Shown here: one piece after another, positions 58,601 through 64,000 of the stretch
Layout of the letters: every line of letters starts with the position of its first letter
Numbering within the stretch: the first letter of the stretch is position 1
From: Edaphochlamys debaryana
Taxonomy: Eukaryota; Chlorophyta; Chlorophyceae; Chlamydomonadales
Direction: 5' to 3'
Assembly: GCA_016858145.1 (NCBI GenBank)
Contig: JAEHOE010000144.1
Coordinates: forward strand, 186,001-250,000
DNA: 64,000 bases
Position numbers and translations under genes: made by a program
The notes under the pieces: generated by a model
Told to the model about the DNA's origin: nothing
Database searches by the model: none
What the model saw: only the letters and a program-made list of their open reading frames with translations

Positions 58601-60544
58601 GGAGGAGCCGGCGGCCGGAGGGAAGCCCAAGTCCCTGCTGCTTTCTGTTGTACGCAATGCGCTCCAGGAGCGGCTACCCATGACTGCCGTACGAGTGATC
58701 TTTGAAGATCTTTGTGCCGGCTACGCAGCGGCGCTGGACCGCCAGCTGGCGCTGGCGGCAGCGCTGGCGCCGGCGGCACCGGCGGGAGCCGCCGCCGGCA
58801 GCTTGCCCCCGCCGGCCCCGCCGCCACCGCCGCCGCCCGGCACCGTGCCGCCCATGCCGGCTTACGTAACGGCGGACGAGCTGGCTTCGGAGTTGTTCCG
58901 GTGGCTGCAGGAGGAGGAGGTCGTGGATGCGCCGTACCTGCAGGTGGGCTGTGATTTGGTTGCCGTACTTGATCTTCGGTGGAGACGCTTGCAGCAATCA
59001 CAACGCGAGCCTTCTTCCCGTCCCCCCCTCCCCCTCAGGCCGCCCTGTGCGAGTACATGAGCGCCGCTGTGGCCGCCGGCATCCCGCTGCCGCCCTACCT
59101 GCAGGCAAGCCGCGGGGGCCGGGGGCCGGGCGGGGAAGGGCGCCTGGGGTGGAGGGCGGGGAGGGGCGCCAGGGGTGAACCGGTGGACAGGGAGGTACAT
59201 CGTGGGCAGGCGCTGCCGGCCTGAGAGACCTCGGGCCCTTCTCTACCGCCTCCGCTCCTGATACCCATACCCTGAAGCCTGCGCACCGCAACTCGGCACC
59301 ACCGCGCTGTCGCCTGCCTCCAACTCGTCATCCCTCCCTGCCCTTGCCGCCCCCCTTCCGCCCTCCTCCATCTCTCCCTTCGCTCTCCAATACTCCCAAC
59401 ACATCCCCCCTCCCCTCCCCTCCCCTCCCCGAAGGAGCTGTGGCTGGAGGTCCTCCTGCAGCAGTCCCAGCTGCCCCAGGCGCTGCACCTGCTCCACGGC
59501 CAGGCCGAGGCCATGGACCCGCACCTGCCCGAGAGACTGCTGGCGGCGGCGGCAGCCGACGGTGACGTCACTGGCGGCGCCGCTGGCGGCGGCGGCAGCG
59601 GCGGCGGCGGCGGCCTCAGCCGCCAGCTCGTCCTCGACGCCCTGTCCCGCCGCGCCCTGGCGGCGCGGTACGACGCGCCGATCGCGACCTTCGCCGCCGC
59701 CGCGTCGGCATCGGCGGCGGCAGGTGGCGGCGGCGCCGCTGGCGGCAGTGACGCCGGGGCGTACGTGGAGGCGCTGCTGGCGGCGGGGGATGTGCTGCGT
59801 GCGGCGCGCGTGATGCGCAGGTGGGTCACGCAGCACGCCGCGCATCTTGGGGACGACGCCACGCGTCCGTCAGCTGTCCCCGCGATGCATTCGTTGACTT
59901 TCCCCGCGCGTGTCAATTCAACAAAGCCACTGCTAATCATGATGTCGCTGGCTACTGTTGCGCTTTGTGCCTGTGCAGGTACCGCGTGGCCAAGCCGAGC
60001 GTCAAGGAATTCCTGGCGGCGGTGGGGGCGCGCGGGGACAGGGCGGCGCTGGCCGCGGTGTACCGAGTGTTCCAGGTGTGGAGGGTCGGGTGGCGGGTGC
60101 GGGTTGGGGGCCAGGGGCTTGTCGATGAAGGAGGGAGGCCGGTAAGTCGAGGCGGCGTTCACGTGTGACAGGGAGGTCGCCAGAAGCAGGGTAGTTAGGT
60201 GGACTGGTGGGTGCGCGTTGGCGTCAGACCATGCAGAGCCGGTAGGAACGGCGTCCGGACTCGCGAGTAGCGGCCTCAGGGACGGGGTTGTCCACCTCAG
60301 GGCGATGGGGCTGCGGCCAAGTTCGGGAGCCCGTGACGCGGCTGGGCCCCTAAGGGAGCCCGCAGGCCCAAAAGTGGCAGCAGCAAGCAGCTTACGGCCT
60401 CCCTAATTTGACCAGGCCCGGTCGCTGTCAAGCCCCCTGACTGTTGCCCGCCCTGCCCCTCGGCCTCAGGAGGAGGTGCTGTCCACCTACCCCAAGTACG
60501 AGCTGGCGGCGCGCAAGCTCCTGCCCGCAGTGCCCGTGGCTTGA
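55620..60544 (+). CDS. RMC1: RMC1/Mic1-like regulator of the MON1-CCZ1 Rab7 exchange complex
   Basis: In animals RMC1 (C18orf8) supports the MON1-CCZ1 guanine nucleotide exchange factor that activates Rab7 on late endosomes. Twelve exons, 822 aa: 55620-55736, 55990-56226, 56393-56431, 56575-56659, 56799-56854, 57223-57530, 57705-57868, 58105-58943, 59039-59104, 59435-59820, 59979-60075, 60470-60544. The N-terminal half is beta-propeller-like (VRALRLSLDGHILACQRS, GLELLEFVPRRMGLRLKER, LPVEWAVYTHETRMVLLG). The C-terminal Mic1 domain has LVLDALSRR, VLRAARVMRRYRVAKPSVKEFL and ALAAVYRVFQ, aligning with the human C-terminus. Ala/Gly-rich insertions are confined to exons 6, 8 and 10. Exon 9 ends in a GC donor (CAG|GCAAGC). 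Confidence 0.87.
59105..59434 (+). other. GC-AG intron in RMC1
   Basis: Exon 9 ends at CTGCAG and the intron starts GCAAGC; the acceptor is CCCCGAAG before GAGCTGTGGCTGG. Joining here keeps frame and gives PPYLQELWLEVLL. No GT donor nearby gives an acceptable join. Confidence 0.75.
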
Positions 60545-61981
60545 CGCAAGATGGGAGCCGCGGCCCGGGCCAGCGCTGGGATATGGCTTGTAGGAAGCGG
60601 TTCTGCCATGCCCCGACTCTCACGGGGGGGAGCGGATCACTTCAGGGGGGGCGGGTCCCCTCGTTTGACGCAGAAGGCGCCTGGGATGGGGCTTTGTGGA
60701 GCGCATTCATAAGGGTGGACGTAACGAGGAGATGCCGCTGGGGGCTGTCCACGAAGGTTGAGGAGCTGAGGATTTGAGGAGCGGTCGCGCGCATTGGTAT
60801 GACTGCGTGGCGGAAGCCTGTAAGGGTGTGAGACGGGCACGGCTCCTGCGCTGGGGTCAAGGCAACGTGCAGCTATCCGGGAAGCCAGGCGCTGACCCCC
60901 GGCAGCCCTGTCACGCCGCCAGCTAGTACCCTGCTTGTCACGAGACGCAGTGTGACGGCTTAAAGCCTTAGACGCCCCTTCGTCTGTCAGCTGCGATGCG
61001 AGGTGCTGACCCGTCCGGGTTGCTCCTTGTTCGTTCGGTATTGTGAGCAGCGGAAAGGGACCGGGGAAGGCTACGCAAGGCTGGGCGGCGGGGGCGGGGG
61101 CGGAGTTACGACGAGGAGAAACCTGAGGGCCACCTGCGCTCGTGCCGCCGCGTGCAGCATACGGTAATGCACCGGGCGACTCACCAGTTGGGGTGACTCC
61201 ATCGCTGTGGCACGCCCTCTCAGATGCGCGGGCCAGGCCTTCCGGGCCGACTGTTTAAGGGAAGGGGACCGTTCGGGCGCAGGCGCTTGCGTCCCTCGGG
61301 GCCTTGAAGGGCTGGCGGGCCTTGCCGCGGGGCCTTGCGGGGAAGGCAGAGCAAGGCTTGCTGGGGGAGGCTATGCAAGGCTGGGAAGGGACGGCGGGGC
61401 TAAATGGGGTCGGGGGAAGTTAACTCTCTTCCCCTCATGTGGGGCCGGCAGCTCGTCTGCCCGCTGGCCGCAACCCTGTAACGCGTCATTCCTGATTGGG
61501 GCTAGAGGGCACGTGGCCATCAGTATGGGGGGCGCGGGGCGTGGGCCCCCGTAGATTACCCCCCATCATGCAGGGGCTTGCGGGGCTTCTGCTTGCGGGG
61601 AGCGCTGGACGAGCGCATGGCGGGAGTTGTCGTGCCCGCGCAACCCGCACTGCACCCCATGCCCGCTGAACGCATACTCAGCAGCTCCTACCTGTCTGTG
61701 TGCAAGCTGCTGCCTGCGACCTACTGACCTTACTCGGGGCCAAATCCTCGACACTACAAAGGCCAGGCCAGCTCGCGTGACGCGACAAAGCTTCTTGAAC
61801 AAGGTCAACTCATTAGCGCCGGTCTTGCCTGGAGCGGGTGCCGACAAGCTCAGCAGGTCGATTTGCGCGCTTGTGACCAAAACGTAGCCCGGCCTCTCGT
61901 CCGTCGTGAAGCCGGATGGCGCTCTGACGCCAGACACACTCCTGAAGAGGTCCATCGAGCGGGTATCCGACCTACAGCACC
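60545..61981. other. intergenic region between RMC1 and the LIM-binding gene
   Basis: Holds the RMC1 3' UTR with a TGTAA motif and the upstream region of the next gene. A GGCTA-GCAAGGCTGGG phrase occurs near 61069 and again near 61370. No gene is supported. Confidence 0.5.
60819..60823 (+). promoter_or_regulatory. candidate polyadenylation signal TGTAA (RMC1)
   Basis: First TGTAA after the RMC1 stop, about 275 nt downstream. Confidence 0.5.
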
Positions 61982-63584
61982 ATGGACAAACCGAGTCTCA
62001 CGCCGGAGCTTCTCCGTATTTGGCGTGAGCGTGGAAAGAACCGGCCAGGCACCAACGACCTGGGCTGGTGGAGGGAGTATGTGGCCGAGTTCTTCTCGCC
62101 CGCTGCGTTCTACAAAATGAATGTCACCAACCTGAAGGTCTTCCAGGTGAGCGCTCTGCTCCTCGAAAAGAACCATGCCAAACGCACAGCGGCGTTGGGG
62201 CATGCGCGGCTTTGCGCGGCTGTGCTCCGACCAACTCCCGGCAGTCGGGGTGCGCCGGCGCCAGCAGTTGGGCTACTGACCCCTCCCTCGTCCTCCCCTG
62301 CCATCCCCGCTCTCCGTCCTCGATGCCTTCTCCTCTCCGGTGCCTCCAGGTCAGCACTCACTGTCTAGTGCCGGGTCTGACGGGGGGCTACGCCTGCAAA
62401 CGGTCCGCCTTGGGGCGGACCTCTGTTGCGGCCGGGGCTGTGGGCCGACCCTTCTCTTGCCCTTGACACGTCCACCATCCTCCCCATCCGCGCCTCAGGG
62501 CACGATCACAGCGCCGCTCAGCGTTCCCGCGGCTGCGCTGCCGCGGCTGCTGCAGTACAAGTACGAGAACGGCTGCATGGAGGAGCTGCTCATGCTGGGG
62601 GAGGTGGAGGAGTACCCCGCCACTGACCACGACGGCAACAGCGTGTGGCACATCCGCAGCGCGCAGTGGTAGGTGCTTGGGAGGCTGGACGCGGTCGCAA
62701 CGCATGTCGAGGTTCATCCCTCTTTCTGACACGGTATGACCCACCCCACACCCGCTCAACAAGACTCTCCCGTTCTGGCCCACGCCCACCATGTCCCTGC
62801 GCGTGGCCCCGACCCAACCCACGCCCCACACACCCGCTTCACCGCTCCCCTCTTCGAGCTTAAACCCAACCTCCTCGGCTGACAGCTGATCATTACAATG
62901 TATTCCTCCCTCATGGCCATTTTCGCCCCACCCCAGCGCCGAGCACATGATCTTCGACGGCTTCGTGATCATCCAGTACGGCGTTCTCCACGTGATCTTC
63001 GACACGGATCTGAAAGTTGTGTCGTACGACTTCGATGTGTCGGGCTTCGATCTGCACGTCGACCACTCGGTGAGGCGGGCTGGGGGCGCTTGCGGGTGGC
63101 TGCCCTGTACCTGGGGGGCCCCGGTGTGCTCCGGGGCACCGGCACAGGTACTGCAGAAGAGACCTTTCCTGTTCCCCTTGCCTGCCATGCGGCTCCCTGT
63201 GCCACCCCCTCCTTGACATACCCTGATCTCTTACCCCCCTCCGCTGCTGTCCCCCCTGTCCCCCCCAACCAGGTCCTCCACTCGGACCTCAACCGAATGT
63301 CCACCGCCCTCTCGGGCCGCGCCGGCCTCCTCACGGACCTCTCCCAGTCCCTGGCAGCCGCGGCTGCCGCCGCCTCCGGCGCTCCGCCGCCGGGCGGCGG
63401 CGACCAGCCGCACCCGCCCGCCTCCGCCGACCCCGCCGCCGCCGAGGCCGCCACCGGCATGCTCAAGGAGGCGCAGACGCTGCTGCAGCAGGCCGTGGCG
63501 GCGCTGGCGTCGTACTCCAACCGCCTCGACGGTTACCTGTGGTTCGAGTGGAATTACATACAGCGCGTGCTGCACCACATGCAG
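61982..63584 (+). CDS. SEUSS/LDB1-like LIM-binding transcriptional co-regulator (partial, runs off the window)
   Basis: Four exons in the window, 260 aa: 61982-62146, 62499-62668, 62937-63069, 63273-63584; a donor (GTGCGC) follows the last, so the gene continues beyond 64000. The order matches the LIM-binding domain of plant SEUSS and animal LDB1: WWREYVAEFFSP; then ALPRLLQYKYENGCMEELL; then MIFDGFVIIQYGVLHVIFD and LKVVSYDFDVSGFDLH. These proteins are nuclear adaptors that bridge DNA-binding factors and co-repressors. The segment after WWREYVAEFFSP lacks the Cys pair seen in SEUSS. The later part (LKEAQTLLQQAVAALASYSN) is predicted helical after an Ala/Pro-rich linker. Confidence 0.65.
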
Positions 63585-63660
63585 GTGCGCGCGTGCGTGC
63601 GGGCGGGGGGACGCGGAGTGTGCGGAGGGCTGCTCGTAAGGGGTGGCAGTGTGAGCAGGA
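63585..63660 (+). repeat. possible diverged intron repeat, copy D
   Basis: Intron after exon 4 of the LIM-binding gene contains GTGTGCGGAGGGCTGCTCGT, close to GTGTGCGAAGGGCTGCTCGT of MMS19 intron 13, but lies about 30 nt from the donor and lacks the later blocks. Confidence 0.35.
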
Positions 63661-64000
63661 TTGGCGAGTCCGGGGCCGGGGGAGGGCTTGGGGGCATGGG
63701 GCGTGGGTCAGGGCTGGCGGGCAAGGTGGAGCGGGCACGGTGCGGGTGGAGGCAATTACGCCGGGGGGGGTGCCAGGTCTGGTGGGGGATGTGTCCGCGC
63801 GCGGTGTGGTCCGGCGCACGGGCTTTGGTGAGCGGGCCGTGGCCCGGTGATCAGCGACGGCGCGGGGACAGGCGGGTGAGGGCGGTGGCGGTGGCGGGAG
63901 CTGCGCCTTTGCGGTCCCCGCCACGAGTCTTACAAACATTGCCGTCAGCCCCGTGCCGAGGCAGTGGGCATGGGCTAGGGCTAGGTTGCGGGAAAAGGCG

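Overview
The window looks like nuclear DNA of a GC-rich green alga of the Chlamydomonas/Volvox (volvocine) lineage. The signs are many short GC-rich GT-AG introns with strongly pyrimidine-rich acceptors, Ala/Gly/Pro-rich insertions inside conserved proteins, TGTAA polyadenylation motifs downstream of several stops, a plant-like IRE1, and a SAND protein resembling the volvocine RegA-like (VARL/RLS) family. The species cannot be fixed from sequence alone. All gene models below were spliced by eye. Exon joins were accepted only when splice sites, reading frame and family alignment agreed; the frame was arithmetically consistent in every model.

Layout. (+) 0.8-9.9 kb: tandem-GAF class I cyclic nucleotide phosphodiesterase. 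(+) 11.3-18.0 kb: MMS19, cytosolic Fe-S targeting. (-) 21.5-24.8 kb: RegA-like SAND/VARL regulator. (-) 28.0-29.1 kb: retroelement-derived fragment. (+) 30.0-31.8 kb: mitochondrial Mn superoxide dismutase. (-) 32.9-39.5 kb: leucine-rich-repeat protein of unknown role. (+) 39.9-48.6 kb: IRE1 kinase/endoribonuclease with two extra C-terminal CCCH zinc fingers. (-) 50.7-53.9 kb: small protein with UBA-like, WW-like, PUB and ZZ domains. (+) 54.2-55.4 kb: ENY2/Sus1. (+) 55.6-60.5 kb: RMC1/Mic1-like. (+) 62.0 kb to beyond the edge: SEUSS/LDB1-like LIM-binding co-regulator.

Two gene pairs are divergent with short shared upstream regions: LRR/IRE1 (414 bp) and PUB-ZZ/ENY2 (332 bp). Otherwise these are unrelated housekeeping and regulatory genes, not one pathway. 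There is a loose ubiquitin/stress flavour: IRE1, a probable Cdc48/p97-binding PUB protein, and ENY2 (SAGA deubiquitinase module).

The gaps hold repeats: two back-to-back perfect foldback elements 3' of IRE1, a ~150-bp dispersed repeat present twice in opposite orientation, a five-copy 14-bp tandem repeat, and a short sequence family sitting at the 5' ends of introns in several unrelated genes. The most interesting observations are the IRE1-CCCH fusion, the UBA-like/WW/PUB/ZZ protein, an apparent Gln-to-Glu change at the purine-clamp position of the phosphodiesterase, and the shared intron sequences.
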